A stretch of DNA of 64,000 bases from Candidatus Izemoplasmatales bacterium (GCA_041649275.1 JBAZNL010000005.1:1-64000), one strand, 5' to 3'; positions 7,850 to 16,744 are shown, numbered from the stretch's first letter. Numbers and translations are program-made. The notes: a model not told the origin generated them from the letters alone.

Positions 7850-9708
7850 GACGCATCCCTCCGTTCCAGGTTCTGCAGCGTATCGGTGTTGAAGACCGTG
7901 CTTCCCCGAACCGTGACGTATCCCTGGTAGCGGTCGGTCCGGGCGATCGAGAGGACGTTCGAGCAGTAGAGCGGGACCTTGTAGTATTCGTCGGCGATCA
8001 TCGACTGGATCGCGAGGATCAGCTCGTACTTGTGCTCGAGGTCGAGCGTCGTCCGCATTTCGCGGATCAGGGCCGTGAGGTCCGGATCGCCGAAGCGGCC
8101 GTAGTTCGACGACGTTCCGAGCGTGACGAAATGGGCGAGGTACATGATGTCGAGGTTGGAGATCGTGAACGTGACCCCCTGGATCGTCATGTCGAACTTG
8201 GAGTTGTACAGGTACGTCTTCTCGGGACTCGAGCCCTTGGAGGCGAACTCGACCTCGATGCCGATCTTCTGAAGCTGGACCTGCAGGAAGGCGATCGTCT
8301 CCTGTTCGCCGACCGATCCGAGGATGTCGAAGGAGACGCGGGCGCCGTCCAGGGTGCGGTAACCCTCTTCGTCGCGCGTCGGCGCGACCTCGTCGAGGAG
8401 GGCGTTCGCTTCCGCGATCCGCGCCTCGAGCCCTTCCGGAAGGAGGATCGCGTCGGGGTTGTAGATCAGCGGGTTGGCGGTGCTCATGAGGCCGGCCGCG
8501 ACCGTCGTCCCGGATCCATTCAGGATCCGCGAGATCAGTTCGTCCTGGTCGATCGCAAGCGCGATCGCGCGGCGGACGCGCACGTCGCCGAGCAGGTCGC
8601 GGATCGGATTCTTCTCGCCCGCGACGGGATTCACGTTCATCACGAGCGTCTGCAGGAACAGTCCGGGTGCGTTCGAGACGAACATGTGCTCTCGCTCTTC
8701 GAAGAGCGAGAGGTAGTTCGTCGAGATGGCGCTGTCGAGCAGGTCGATGTGACCCTTGAGGAGCGCGTAGATCGCGACGTTCAGCTCCTGGTAGAGGATG
8801 AACTTGATCGTGTCGACCTTGTAGAGCGCCGACCCGTCCTCCGCCGTCAGGGCGTAGTCCGCGCGGCGCTCGAGGACGATCACCTGCGCGTTCGACCGGT
8901 CGGCGTCGAGGACGTACGGTCCGCAGCCGACGGGATGGCCGTATTGCGCGAGCGTCGCCGCCGTCGGGTCCTTCGAGTTGAGCTGGTTCGTCGGCGTCAC
9001 GATCGGTTCCCAGATGTGCTCCGGAAGGATCAGGATCGTCGAAAAGAGCGTTGTCACGGCACCCAGGACCTTGTTCACGTGGAGGTACAGGACGGTGTCC
9101 CGTTCTTCCTCGGAGATGGCGTAGCCCATGTCCGCGGCACCGTGGCCGTAGGTGAAGATGCCCTGTTCCACGAGCGTGCCGGAGGAGTATCCGTGCTGCA
9201 GGTCGCTCGTCCAGGCGAGCGCCCCCGCATGGTTGGACAGGGTGTTGTTGGTGGCGATGTCGAACGTGTAGTACACGTCCTCCGCCGTCACCGGCATCCC
9301 GTCGCTCCAGGTGAGCCCCTCGTTCAGGACGACCTTCACGGGAAGATAGGTCTTGTCCGCGGCGCCGTAGATGGCCTCGACGCGGTCGTAGTCGACCGAA
9401 CCGTCTTCGCGGAGGAGCGGCTCGCCGGCATCGTCGACATAGTACCATTCCTTCGCGATCAGGCCCTCGAACAGGCCGGTCTCCTCGTTGTAGGTGAACA
9501 GGGTGCTGTAGAGCATGCTGGCGATCGTCGGGGCGATGCCGTCGCGCGACAGCCATGGCATGAAGGAGACGGGGAACGAAGAGGCGACCACGCCGGCGTA
9601 GAGCGTGTTCGAGGCGTCGGTCCGCCGTTCGTACTCGCTTGCCTGGCAACCCGCCGCGCTGAAGGCGAGAAGCGCCGCGAGGACGAGGAGCGCGCATTTG
9701 CGTTTCAT
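7846..9708 (-). CDS. Extracellular solute-binding lipoprotein of the peptide importer (family 5)
   Basis: A 620-residue SBP_bac_5-type binding protein that captures peptides outside the membrane and hands them to the OppBC channel. The signal peptide ends in a lipobox (SAAGC, Cys21). Family features include the early WSDGMPVTAEDVYYTFDI stretch and the VRRAIALAIDQDELI segment. The ATG at 9708 was chosen over an upstream in-frame one because it begins the lipoprotein signal and follows GGAAGG. It is the first gene of the importer operon. At 620 residues it is longer than the common 520-550, so an extra subdomain is likely. Confidence 0.93.
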   Translation of the reverse strand: MKRKCALLVLAALLAFSAAGCQASEYERRTDASNTLYAGVVASSFPVSFMPWLSRDGIAPTIASMLYSTLFTYNEETGLFEGLIAKEWYYVDDAGEPLLREDGSVDYDRVEAIYGAADKTYLPVKVVLNEGLTWSDGMPVTAEDVYYTFDIATNNTLSNHAGALAWTSDLQHGYSSGTLVEQGIFTYGHGAADMGYAISEEERDTVLYLHVNKVLGAVTTLFSTILILPEHIWEPIVTPTNQLNSKDPTAATLAQYGHPVGCGPYVLDADRSNAQVIVLERRADYALTAEDGSALYKVDTIKFILYQELNVAIYALLKGHIDLLDSAISTNYLSLFEEREHMFVSNAPGLFLQTLVMNVNPVAGEKNPIRDLLGDVRVRRAIALAIDQDELISRILNGSGTTVAAGLMSTANPLIYNPDAILLPEGLEARIAEANALLDEVAPTRDEEGYRTLDGARVSFDILGSVGEQETIAFLQVQLQKIGIEVEFASKGSSPEKTYLYNSKFDMTIQGVTFTISNLDIMYLAHFVTLGTSSNYGRFGDPDLTALIREMRTTLDLEHKYELILAIQSMIADEYYKVPLYCSNVLSIARTDRYQGYVTVRGSTVFNTDTLQNLERRDAS

Positions 9709-9756
9709 GGGGATCGCTTCCTTCCTGGATAAGGGATTGCGCACGGGCCGGGGAGG

Positions 9757-9792
9757 AAAAGGCAGAATCCCGAAAGAACGAGGTTCTGCCTT
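9757..9792 (-). terminator. Intrinsic terminator between the unknown gene and the importer operon
   Basis: On the minus strand AAGGCAGAA and TTCTGCCTT pair around a 16-base loop and are followed by TTTTCC. It lies after the 9824-10483 gene and before the importer, so importer transcription would need read-through or its own promoter; I see no clear promoter in the gap. Confidence 0.75.
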
Positions 9793-9823
9793 CTGCGCGG
9801 GGCTTCGGTGCGGGGTTGTCGGG

Positions 9824-10483
9824 TCACTTCTGGTACGGATATTCCATCTGGGTGCCGAAGCCGTCCTTCGTCACGCAGTTGTCGTAGATCTCCTCGATCC
9901 GGAACACGTAGGCGGGATAGCGGAGCCAGCGGTTCATGTCGGGACGGTGGTAGACGTCGTGCTGCGCGTTCAGAAACTGCTGGTAGATCTCGCGCTTGCC
10001 GGAATCGGTCTCGTCGTGGATCTCCATCTTGCCGCGAAGCTCGTAGCTGATCATCGGCGGCTGATAGAAGAGCATCGTCGCCTCCGGATTGGCCTTGTAG
10101 TTGGCGTAGCTGTGCTTCTTCGCCATCTCGAGCGAGCCGATGCACGTGAAGTCGACGCGGTCGCGCGCTTCCGGGCCGTACATGTACTTGACGAGCAGGG
10201 CAAGGCCGCGGTCGCTGTATTCCTTGTCCTCGGGCGTCCAGCTCCGGATGTGCTCCATGTAGGCGGCGAGAGTCTTCTCGAGGTATTCCGGCTTCGGCAT
10301 GAAGCCGATGCCCTTGATCGAGGCGTTCAGGCCGGCGGGGCCGTGGGAGATCAGGGCCGGGTCGTGGGAACAGAACGAGAGGAACATCTTCTCGTTGGAC
10401 ATCTCTTCCTTGTTGACGAGTTTCATGACGGTGTTCGCACGGGTGTGGAACGCCCAGTTGAAGAAGCTTTCTGCGGTTTTCAT
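9824..10483 (-). CDS. Unknown protein, possibly flavin-binding split-barrel-like
   Basis: A 219-residue soluble protein with no signal peptide or membrane segment. The middle (DFTCIGSLEMAKKHSYANY, then ATMLFYQPPMISYELRGKME) has the alternating strands and the 'neighbouring-residue' wording often seen in pyridoxamine-phosphate-oxidase-like split barrels, but I could not confirm the family. The ATG at 10483 follows CAGGAGGATCC at ideal spacing. It has a terminator right after it and lies downstream of a repeat lipoprotein. The substrate is unknown. Confidence 0.55.
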   Translation of the reverse strand: MKTAESFFNWAFHTRANTVMKLVNKEEMSNEKMFLSFCSHDPALISHGPAGLNASIKGIGFMPKPEYLEKTLAAYMEHIRSWTPEDKEYSDRGLALLVKYMYGPEARDRVDFTCIGSLEMAKKHSYANYKANPEATMLFYQPPMISYELRGKMEIHDETDSGKREIYQQFLNAQHDVYHRPDMNRWLRYPAYVFRIEEIYDNCVTKDGFGTQMEYPYQK

Positions 10484-10512
10484 AGGATCCTCCTGTCGGT
10501 TATGGTGTGAGG

Positions 10513-10538
10513 CGCGTCCGCGCGACGGCGCGGACGCG
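10513..10538. repeat. Perfect GC-rich inverted repeat between genes
   Basis: CGCGTCCGCGC and GCGCGGACGCG, 11 bp, with a four-base loop. It lacks a T-run, so it may slow or stabilise transcripts between the lipoprotein and the unknown gene rather than end them. Confidence 0.6.
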
Positions 10539-10552
10539 TCCCGTGTGTTCGG

Positions 10553-11668
10553 TTATTCGACGACGACCGGTTCCGGAATCGCCAGCGTCCGGTCGGCGCG
10601 GCTGCCCATCGAGGACGCCTTGACGTTCAGGGTGAGGCTGCCGTCCGCATGGATCGTGCCGGGAAGGGCGGTTCCGCCTTCGGGGGTGATGGTGATGACG
10701 AGACCCTCGACCGTGAAGGTGCCGACCTCATCGAAGGTGTAGGGCTCTTCACCCATCATGAAGTCACTGTGGAACGCGTAGTTGCCGAGGACGTCGAAGG
10801 TGATCGTGTACTCGTAGACGACTTCGGATCCCATCGCGGACACGGTATGGGTGCCGGCGTAGGCGGTGTCGTAGGAAAGCGCGGTGACGGCGACGGTGCG
10901 GAGCGCTCGGCTGCCCATCGAAGAGGCCTTGAGGGGCAGGCTGAGCGTGCCGTCCTCGCCGATCGTGCCTTCGGCGGCGTCGCCGCCGTCCGGCGTGAGC
11001 GTGATCGCCAGGCCGGTGGCCGCATAGGTGCCGACCTCGTCGTAGGTGTAGGTCTCCTCGCTCATCACGAAGGCGCTGTGGAAACTGTAGGTGCCGTCGA
11101 GCGAAAGGACGATGTAGTAGTGGTAGACGACGGGGGTGCCCATCGCCGAAACCTCATGCGAACCGACGTAGTAGAGGTCGAATTCCAATTCGGTCGGCGC
11201 GAGCGTGCGCAGCGCGCGGGATCCCATCTCGGAGGCCTTGACGGGGGCGGAGATGGATCCGTCGGGGGCGACCGTGCCGGTCGCGGCCGATCCGCCTTCC
11301 GGCGTCATCGTGAGCACGTCTCCGGCGACCGAGTACGTTCCGGTCTCCTCGAAGCTGTAGGCTTCTTCGCCCATTTCGAAGACGCTGCGGAACGCGTATG
11401 CGCCATCGGCGAAGATCAGGACATAGTGGTAGACGACTTCGCTTCCCATCGCGCTGACGGTATGCGATCCGTAGTAGTTGCCCTCGACGACGGCGTCGGC
11501 GACGGTGGTGGTCGACGGGACCGTGGTGGTCGTGGTCGGCGCGGTGGTGGCGGTCGTGACGGCGGCGGTGGTGGACGCGGTCGTCGACGGTGCGGTCGTG
11601 GTCGTCTCGCAGGCGATCATCGCCGCGCAGAAGACGAGCCCGAGTAACAACATGATTGCCTTTTTCAT
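10553..11668 (-). CDS. Lipoprotein with three tandem repeats of about 100 residues
   Basis: A 371-residue surface lipoprotein. The signal peptide ends in AMIAC (Cys20), then a Thr/Ala/Pro-rich linker (21-57), then three copies of a beta-rich unit at about 65-157, 165-259 and 269-362. Each copy opens with G(S/T)H(T/E)VSAMG, has a central E-E-x-Y-x-(F/Y)-x-E-x-G-T, then TP(E/D)GG, and closes with KAS(E/S)MGSRA(L/D)RT. The neighbouring lipoprotein (11736-13061) carries a fourth, more distant copy. No enzymatic motif is visible. It is probably an exported binding or adhesion protein; the function is unknown. Confidence 0.7.
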   Translation of the reverse strand: MKKAIMLLLGLVFCAAMIACETTTTAPSTTASTTAAVTTATTAPTTTTTVPSTTTVADAVVEGNYYGSHTVSAMGSEVVYHYVLIFADGAYAFRSVFEMGEEAYSFEETGTYSVAGDVLTMTPEGGSAATGTVAPDGSISAPVKASEMGSRALRTLAPTELEFDLYYVGSHEVSAMGTPVVYHYYIVLSLDGTYSFHSAFVMSEETYTYDEVGTYAATGLAITLTPDGGDAAEGTIGEDGTLSLPLKASSMGSRALRTVAVTALSYDTAYAGTHTVSAMGSEVVYEYTITFDVLGNYAFHSDFMMGEEPYTFDEVGTFTVEGLVITITPEGGTALPGTIHADGSLTLNVKASSMGSRADRTLAIPEPVVVE

Positions 11669-11689
11669 CTGTTTGATCCTCCCGATCTA

Positions 11690-11717
11690 TTTGTATTGTT
11701 TTCAGCCTTGGGGACAA
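11690..11717 (-). promoter_or_regulatory. Possible promoter of the three-repeat lipoprotein
   Basis: Minus-strand TTGTCC (11717-11712), 16-base spacer, TACAAA (11695-11690), followed by GGGAGGATCAAACAG and the ATG. Both boxes match 4 of 6 positions. The gene could also be transcribed from the promoter upstream of the preceding lipoprotein. Confidence 0.35.
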
Positions 11718-11735
11718 CGTTCCGCGACGGGACCG

Positions 11736-13061
11736 TCATTTCTTCAGGATGAAGCCGTAGGTGACTTCGCCGACGACGAAGTTGACGTTGAGTCCGGACG
11801 AGGAGATCACGCACTTGGTCGTGACCGCGCCGAACTTGAGGTTCACCGAGAGCGGGAAGCCGCCGACGGTGAAGGTCCCGGACTGTTCGAGGACGGCATC
11901 GCCGCCGGCCGCGGGGGTGATCGCGACGGTGTAGGTGCCGTCGGCGGCGAGGACGACGACGCCCTCGTAGTCGACTTCCTCGACGGTCGTCGTGCCGGTG
12001 AAGATGCCGTTCACGTAGTCGTGGTAGCCCTTCACGGAGGCGGAACCCGAACCGTCCGCCGCATCCGGCCATTCGACGGTGAGGACGTATCCCGAGAGCG
12101 TTCCGGTGCGCGAAGCACCTTCGGAAGGCTGGAGGGTGATCGCCGTGCCGGAGACCGCGAAGGTGCCCGTTTCGGTCCAGGGCGTCCCTTCCGGTTCGCC
12201 CACGGAGACCTGGTAGCCGCCGAAGCGGTCGAGCGCCACGACGACCCCGAGGGATCCTTCGGCGGTCATGCCGAGATAGGTTCCCGCATAGGCGTTGGTG
12301 GTGGCGACGCGGAGATGGCGCGACTCGCGGGCGGCCATCTCGGAGGGTTTGATCGCGACGTCGAGGCTGCCGTCCTGATTGATCGTTCCGGTCACGGTCT
12401 CCCCTTCCTCGGGCGTGAGCGAGAGGGTCGATCCGTCGACGGCGAAGACGCCGGACTCGTCGTAGACGTATTCCTCCCCGCCGGTCTCGAAGGTGCTCTG
12501 GAAGGCGTACTGGCAACCGCTCTTGAGACTGAGCGTGTAGTCGTACTCGACCGATCCGCCCATCGCCTCGACGGTATGGCTCCCGGCGTAGACGCCGAGC
12601 TGACTCTCGTACATGATGATCATCGCGTAGAGATGGTAGACGATTTCGGGGTTCTCCTCGTCCACGACCTCGTAGTGCAGGTTCGACGACCCGTACGGCA
12701 GCGCCGTGGCGAAGAGCAGGTTCCTGCCATCCAGGTGGAAGGTGCTCGTCTTCGGCGTTTCGGTGGTCGAATCGCTGTAGAGGAACATGTAGGTGTCGCC
12801 CATCGAGCCGATCGTGCCGTGACCCTTGTCGACGGTGAAGGTGCGGTCGGGCGAGAGCTGGAAGGTGTCGTCCTCCGAGATCCGCAGGTAGACGACGAGC
12901 GGCATCCCGAGGTTGGTGATGTCGATCTCGTATTCGCCGACGAGCGAAGGCCTGCCGGTGGTGGTGACGGCTTCGGTGGTCGTCTTGCCGCAGGCGGCGA
13001 AGGCGAGAAGCGCGAAGACGGCGAGAAGGAACGCAAGGAAGCGGTATCCTGTGGATTTCAT
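11736..13061 (-). CDS. Lipoprotein with one copy of the same repeat and other beta-rich modules
   Basis: A 441-residue lipoprotein with a signal peptide ending LLAFAAC (Cys24) and a short Thr-rich linker. Residues about 158-250 (GSHTVEAMGG to MAARESRHLR) clearly match the repeat of the neighbouring lipoprotein. The segment that follows (YAGTYLGMTAEG...) looks like a decayed further copy. The N-terminal 130 residues are a different beta-rich module. The gene has its own strong promoter and precedes the other repeat lipoprotein, so the two probably arose by duplication. The role is unknown. Confidence 0.7.
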   Translation of the reverse strand: MKSTGYRFLAFLLAVFALLAFAACGKTTTEAVTTTGRPSLVGEYEIDITNLGMPLVVYLRISEDDTFQLSPDRTFTVDKGHGTIGSMGDTYMFLYSDSTTETPKTSTFHLDGRNLLFATALPYGSSNLHYEVVDEENPEIVYHLYAMIIMYESQLGVYAGSHTVEAMGGSVEYDYTLSLKSGCQYAFQSTFETGGEEYVYDESGVFAVDGSTLSLTPEEGETVTGTINQDGSLDVAIKPSEMAARESRHLRVATTNAYAGTYLGMTAEGSLGVVVALDRFGGYQVSVGEPEGTPWTETGTFAVSGTAITLQPSEGASRTGTLSGYVLTVEWPDAADGSGSASVKGYHDYVNGIFTGTTTVEEVDYEGVVVLAADGTYTVAITPAAGGDAVLEQSGTFTVGGFPLSVNLKFGAVTTKCVISSSGLNVNFVVGEVTYGFILKK

Positions 13062-13136
13062 GGTGACGGTCTCCTTTCCCGATCGCCGGACGCCCGTGAC
13101 GAAGGGCGGCCGTGCGAAGCATCTGCTTTTGCGATA

Positions 13137-13165
13137 ACACTACACCACGTGCGGGTGCGTGTCAA
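13137..13165 (-). promoter_or_regulatory. Promoter of the lipoprotein pair
   Basis: Minus-strand TTGACA (13165-13160), 17-base spacer and TAGTGT (13142-13137), about 75 bases before the ATG at 13061. The -35 is perfect; the -10 keeps the key T, A and last T. Confidence 0.7.
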
Positions 13166-13256
13166 TAATGTACGGAAAAATCGGTTCCCGATCGGGCGCA
13201 ATCGCCGTCACCGTGTTACCATAGTGCTATGCCCGACGCCCTTTTCGCCCCCGGCG

Positions 13257-13285
13257 TTGACGGAGGGTGGCAACCGTGTTACGAT
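13257..13285 (+). promoter_or_regulatory. Promoter of the cysteine desulfidase-like gene
   Basis: TTGACG (13257-13262), 17-base spacer, TACGAT (13280-13285), 49 bases before the ATG. The -10 lies inside the second of two near-identical 13-mers (ACCGTGTTACCAT at 13210-13222 and ACCGTGTTACGAT at 13273-13285), which may be operator sites. Confidence 0.7.
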
Positions 13286-13334
13286 GGAAGGCGGTTCCGA
13301 CGCTTCCACCCCGGTCGGAACGGGAGGATCCCCG

Positions 13335-14627
13335 ATGACCGGCACGAACCATGAACAGGCTTTCCTGGAACTGCTTCAGACGGAGATCGTCCCGTCGATC
13401 GGATGTACCGAGCCGGTCGCGATCGCCTTCGCCGCGGCCCTCGCCCGGCGCAGCTTCCACGCCCTTCCGGAACGCATGCACGTCCGCGTGAGCGCCAGTC
13501 TCTACAAAAACGCGCGCAAGGCGGTCGTCCCCCATACCGAAGGTCTGTCCGGAGTCGCCGCCGCGGCCGTCGCCGGTCTCGTCGGCGGCCGTTCCGAACT
13601 GGGACTTCGCGTCCTCGAGACGATCGGCGAATCCCATCTCGAGTTCATCCGGAAGTATCTCGAAACGCCCTTCTGCGCCGTCGAGGTCGACTCCGCCGAT
13701 GCCGACTTCTCCTGCATCGTCACGCTCTGGTCGGGCGCGCGCAACGCCTTCGTGGTGCTCCGCGGATCGCACACGAACGTCGAACGGATCGAGGTCGACG
13801 GCGTCGTCCTGCCGACGGAACGCTTGGCCGACCCGATCGTCGGCCGGCGCTCCGACGTCTTCCGCGACGTCGCCTTCCGCGACCTGTACGAGTTCGCGAA
13901 GACGGTTTCGCTCGAACGCATCGAACCGATCGTGAAACCGCAGGCGGAAGCCAACATGAACATCGCCAGGGTCGGCCTCGAGCGCACCGAAGGCGCGCGT
14001 CTGGGCACGCTCTATCCGACCCTCGACCCGTCCCTCCTCGGCCGCATGAAGGCGGCGACCGCCGCCGCCATCGAAGCCCGCATGGCCGGCGCCCCCCTTC
14101 CCGTCTACATCAACTCGGGATCCGGCAACCAGGGCATCTCGGCTTCCGTCCCGATCGTCGTCTATGCGGCCGAATCCGCCATCCCCCGCGAACGGCTGAT
14201 GCGCGCCCTCGTATTCTCCAATCTGGTCGCCCTCTACCAGAAGGCCCAGGTCGGAACGCTTTCGGCCTATTGCGGCGCCGTCGGCGCCGTCGCCGCCTCC
14301 GCCTGCGGCATCGTCCTGATGAACGGCGGCACGTGCGACGAGGCCGCCGCGGTTCTCGAGGACACCCTCGCGATCACCGCCGGACTGGTCTGCGACGGCG
14401 CGAAGGCCTCCTGCGGTGCGAAAGCCGCGCTCGCGCTCGAGGCGGCGGCCGTCTCCGCCGCGCTCGTGCGGCGCAAGGGGACGTTCGAGTCCTCGGAAGG
14501 AATCATCGGCCCCTCGGTCGAGGACACCGTCGGGACCGTCGGGAGAATCGCGCGCGAAGGCATGGCCGACGTCGACAAGGTTCTCGTCGACGCGATGTGC
14601 AGCCGCGACGGCATCCGTTTCCGCTGA
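13335..14627 (+). CDS. cyuA: L-cysteine desulfidase / L-serine dehydratase-like Fe-S enzyme (CyuA, former UPF0597)
   Basis: A 430-residue cytosolic enzyme of the family that splits cysteine to pyruvate, ammonia and sulfide (or deaminates serine) with a [4Fe-4S] cluster. The family marks are VPSIGCTEPVAIA with Cys24 near the N-terminus and C-terminal cysteines in SAYCGAVGA, GGTCDEA and CDGAKASCGAKAA, which hold the cluster. The ATG at 13335 follows GGGAGGATC. The reading frame is open much further upstream, but without coding character. The gene stands alone between its own promoter and a bidirectional terminator. It fits an amino-acid fermenter; the exact substrate cannot be read from sequence. 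Confidence 0.88.
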   Translation: MTGTNHEQAFLELLQTEIVPSIGCTEPVAIAFAAALARRSFHALPERMHVRVSASLYKNARKAVVPHTEGLSGVAAAAVAGLVGGRSELGLRVLETIGESHLEFIRKYLETPFCAVEVDSADADFSCIVTLWSGARNAFVVLRGSHTNVERIEVDGVVLPTERLADPIVGRRSDVFRDVAFRDLYEFAKTVSLERIEPIVKPQAEANMNIARVGLERTEGARLGTLYPTLDPSLLGRMKAATAAAIEARMAGAPLPVYINSGSGNQGISASVPIVVYAAESAIPRERLMRALVFSNLVALYQKAQVGTLSAYCGAVGAVAASACGIVLMNGGTCDEAAAVLEDTLAITAGLVCDGAKASCGAKAALALEAAAVSAALVRRKGTFESSEGIIGPSVEDTVGTVGRIAREGMADVDKVLVDAMCSRDGIRFR

Positions 14628-14659
14628 CCCTCCGGACGCACGGCTCGACGACAGGAAAA

Positions 14660-14682
14660 GGCGACCTCGCCAGGAGGTCGCC
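14660..14682 (+). repeat. Hairpin after the desulfidase gene
   Basis: GGCGACCTC and GAGGTCGCC with a five-base loop, no T-run, 32 bases past the stop codon. It precedes the true terminator and may protect the transcript 3' end. Confidence 0.55.
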
Positions 14683-14735
14683 GGTCCGATCGCCCCGTCC
14701 CCGGACGGAGTCGACGGGATGAATCCGATCCATCG

Positions 14736-14774
14736 AAAGAACGCACGCATCGGCGACCGATGCGTGCGTTCTTT
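14736..14774. terminator. Bidirectional intrinsic terminator
   Basis: An 18-bp perfect palindrome arm (AAAGAACGCACGCATCGG) with a three-base loop, flanked by A- and T-tracts on both sides. It separates convergent genes and ends one base before the stop codon of the leftward lipoprotein gene. Confidence 0.92.
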
Positions 14775-14775
14775 C

Positions 14776-16644
14776 TCATTCGGGCATGTGGATCATCAGC
14801 GGGCGCAGGAGCGCATACCCTCCCGACTGCCACGCGATGACGATATAGTAGTCCCCCGGCTCGAGATACACCCAGGAAGAGGCGAGATCTTCCGCGACGA
14901 GTTCGCCGGACGCCGTGAAAAGCGGCATCGCCGGAATGCTGCGGTCGTAACTCGGCACGTTCATGTTCCAAAGGATGTTGTACATCAGGGCGTAGTTCCC
15001 GGCGACGGTCACCGTGAAGCGGAACCGGACTTCCGGATACGTCGGACCGAGCATCGCGACGGGGGGCGTCGACCCGTTCGGGGAGGACGCCTCGACGACG
15101 GCCATCTCCGGCATCTGCGCGTAGTCGGTCGCCGCCGGTCCGCTCGGCACGAAGTCGACCGCGATGCGGTAGGCGAAGGTCTTCGAATGCGCCGACAGGC
15201 TCAGGATCACGGGTTGTCCTTCGATCACCGGCAGAAAGGTGCCGTGTCCGATCCCGATGTTCCAGGCGAATCCGTTGTACCCGACCCGGACCGAGACGCT
15301 GACGCCGCCGTAATCGACGCCGCTCAGGACGTAATATCCTTCCTTGCCGGACACGTCGAGAAGCACCGCGTCGCTTTCGTCGAGGCCGCTTTCGAACGCG
15401 CCGTCGATGTAGCCGTCGTCGTCGATGATCGGTTCCGCGATCGTGCCGACGTCGGCTTCGGGTACCTTCTCGATCGCGATCGTGTACTTGTCGGAGACGA
15501 TGACGCGGGCGTTGAACCAGTAGTCGCCTTCCGCCTCGACCCGGAAGAAAGCAGGATTCCGCTCGATGCGGGTTCCGTCGCCGTCGAGCACGTACTCACG
15601 GACGAATTCATCGGCGTTGACGTGCCCCAGGGCGTAATATCCCGGCGTAAGGTGCATCCCGATCCAGTTGTCGCGGCCCTGACGCAGATAGGCTTGGACC
15701 CCGTCGCCTTCCGCGTAGGTCGTGAGCGCGTCCTCGATCCTGGAAGGAGCGTAGACGTAGTAGTCGGCGGAATCGTAGGCGAACCGTGTGACCGTTTCGG
15801 GGTAGGCGACCACGATCGCGTACGCATAATCGTAATAGTAGTACTCGTCGTCCGACATGTCCGCGTCGGGGATCTCGATGCGGTTGATCGCGATGTCGAT
15901 CGAGAGTGCGGAGGAATCCGCCGAAAACGTGAAGTCGATCCTCGCCTCCGCATCCTCGCCCGGGTCCGGCGCGGACAATCCGAAGGCCTCGACGAAGCGG
16001 CGAAACGCCTGTCCGGCACTGACGGACGAGAGCGGCACGAGGAGTCGGTAATGGCCGGCATCGGAAGCCGTCACGATCGCCCCGGGGAACGAAACCGAAA
16101 GTTCGTCGCCTTCCCCCGAGGCGTCCGCCAATCCGCCCGGCGAGAGCGGATACGCCGTCGTCGTGAGGAATTCGTCCTGGCATTCGACCTTCAGGAGACG
16201 GTCTCCGGATGGTTCGACGAGCACCCACCCGGCGTACAGACCCGTCGCGAGGAAGTGGTAGGTGAGGGAGGAATGGTAGTAGAGTCCGGAAAGGTCTCGT
16301 TCCGCAAGGAAATCGATCCGGGCGACGGTCACTCCGATCTTGCTTTCCGTCGATTCTAGCTTGACGCGCATCGACGCCGTCTCGCGCATCGCGGAGTCGT
16401 CGGAGTGGGTCGTCCAAAACGCCGCGAGCTCGGCCTCGAACGCCGCCTCGGCCGGCGACATCGTGGTCATGACCTCGGTCGGCACGGTCGTCTGAACGGT
16501 GGTCTGAGCGGTGGTTTGAACGGTGGTCGAAGACGTCGTCGCCGGGACGGTCGTCCCGACGGGGGCGGACGTGGGGAACGAAGCGCAGCCGTAGAGCGTC
16601 GCTCCGATCGCGGCACAAACGAACGTCGACAGAATCCTTCTCAT
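14776..16644 (-). CDS. Large exported lipoprotein, unknown function
   Basis: A 622-residue protein with a signal peptide and lipobox (ATLYGC, Cys20), a Thr/Val-rich linker (21-60) and then several beta-rich modules. An acidic, Tyr-rich stretch (DDEYYYYDYAY) lies near residue 275. Phrases of the form 'AGNYALMY', 'GYYVLSG' and 'PGDYYIVIAW' recur, as in beta-sandwich domains of bacterial pre-peptidase C-terminal type, and may mark several related sandwiches. No catalytic motif was recognised. The start at 16644 follows AGGTGG and opens the signal peptide. It is a single gene with its own promoter and terminator. Confidence 0.65.
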   Translation of the reverse strand: MRRILSTFVCAAIGATLYGCASFPTSAPVGTTVPATTSSTTVQTTAQTTVQTTVPTEVMTTMSPAEAAFEAELAAFWTTHSDDSAMRETASMRVKLESTESKIGVTVARIDFLAERDLSGLYYHSSLTYHFLATGLYAGWVLVEPSGDRLLKVECQDEFLTTTAYPLSPGGLADASGEGDELSVSFPGAIVTASDAGHYRLLVPLSSVSAGQAFRRFVEAFGLSAPDPGEDAEARIDFTFSADSSALSIDIAINRIEIPDADMSDDEYYYYDYAYAIVVAYPETVTRFAYDSADYYVYAPSRIEDALTTYAEGDGVQAYLRQGRDNWIGMHLTPGYYALGHVNADEFVREYVLDGDGTRIERNPAFFRVEAEGDYWFNARVIVSDKYTIAIEKVPEADVGTIAEPIIDDDGYIDGAFESGLDESDAVLLDVSGKEGYYVLSGVDYGGVSVSVRVGYNGFAWNIGIGHGTFLPVIEGQPVILSLSAHSKTFAYRIAVDFVPSGPAATDYAQMPEMAVVEASSPNGSTPPVAMLGPTYPEVRFRFTVTVAGNYALMYNILWNMNVPSYDRSIPAMPLFTASGELVAEDLASSWVYLEPGDYYIVIAWQSGGYALLRPLMIHMPE

Positions 16645-16703
16645 CGTCCACCTGCGCGGATCGCATCCCGGCAATGCACCCGATCCGCATCCCAGACGCC
16701 TTC

Positions 16704-16732
16704 AGTCTATCATCGATGATTTCGCTTGACAA
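16704..16732 (-). promoter_or_regulatory. Promoter of the large lipoprotein gene
   Basis: Minus-strand TTGTCA (16732-16727), 17-base spacer, TAGACT (16709-16704), about 60 bases before the ATG. Confidence 0.7.
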
Positions 16733-16744
16733 TCGAGTCCCGTG

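Noticed and set aside
8032..9732. A 566-codon rightward open frame opposite the peptide-binding protein gene.
   Set aside because: Acidic/basic low-complexity reading typical of antisense frames in GC-rich genes; the opposite strand encodes a complete lipoprotein.
11478..13334. A very long rightward open frame leading into the cysteine desulfidase gene.
   Set aside because: Its first 600 codons are the reverse of two clear lipoprotein genes and rich in Arg/Asp/Val; the real gene begins at 13335 with a good ribosome site.
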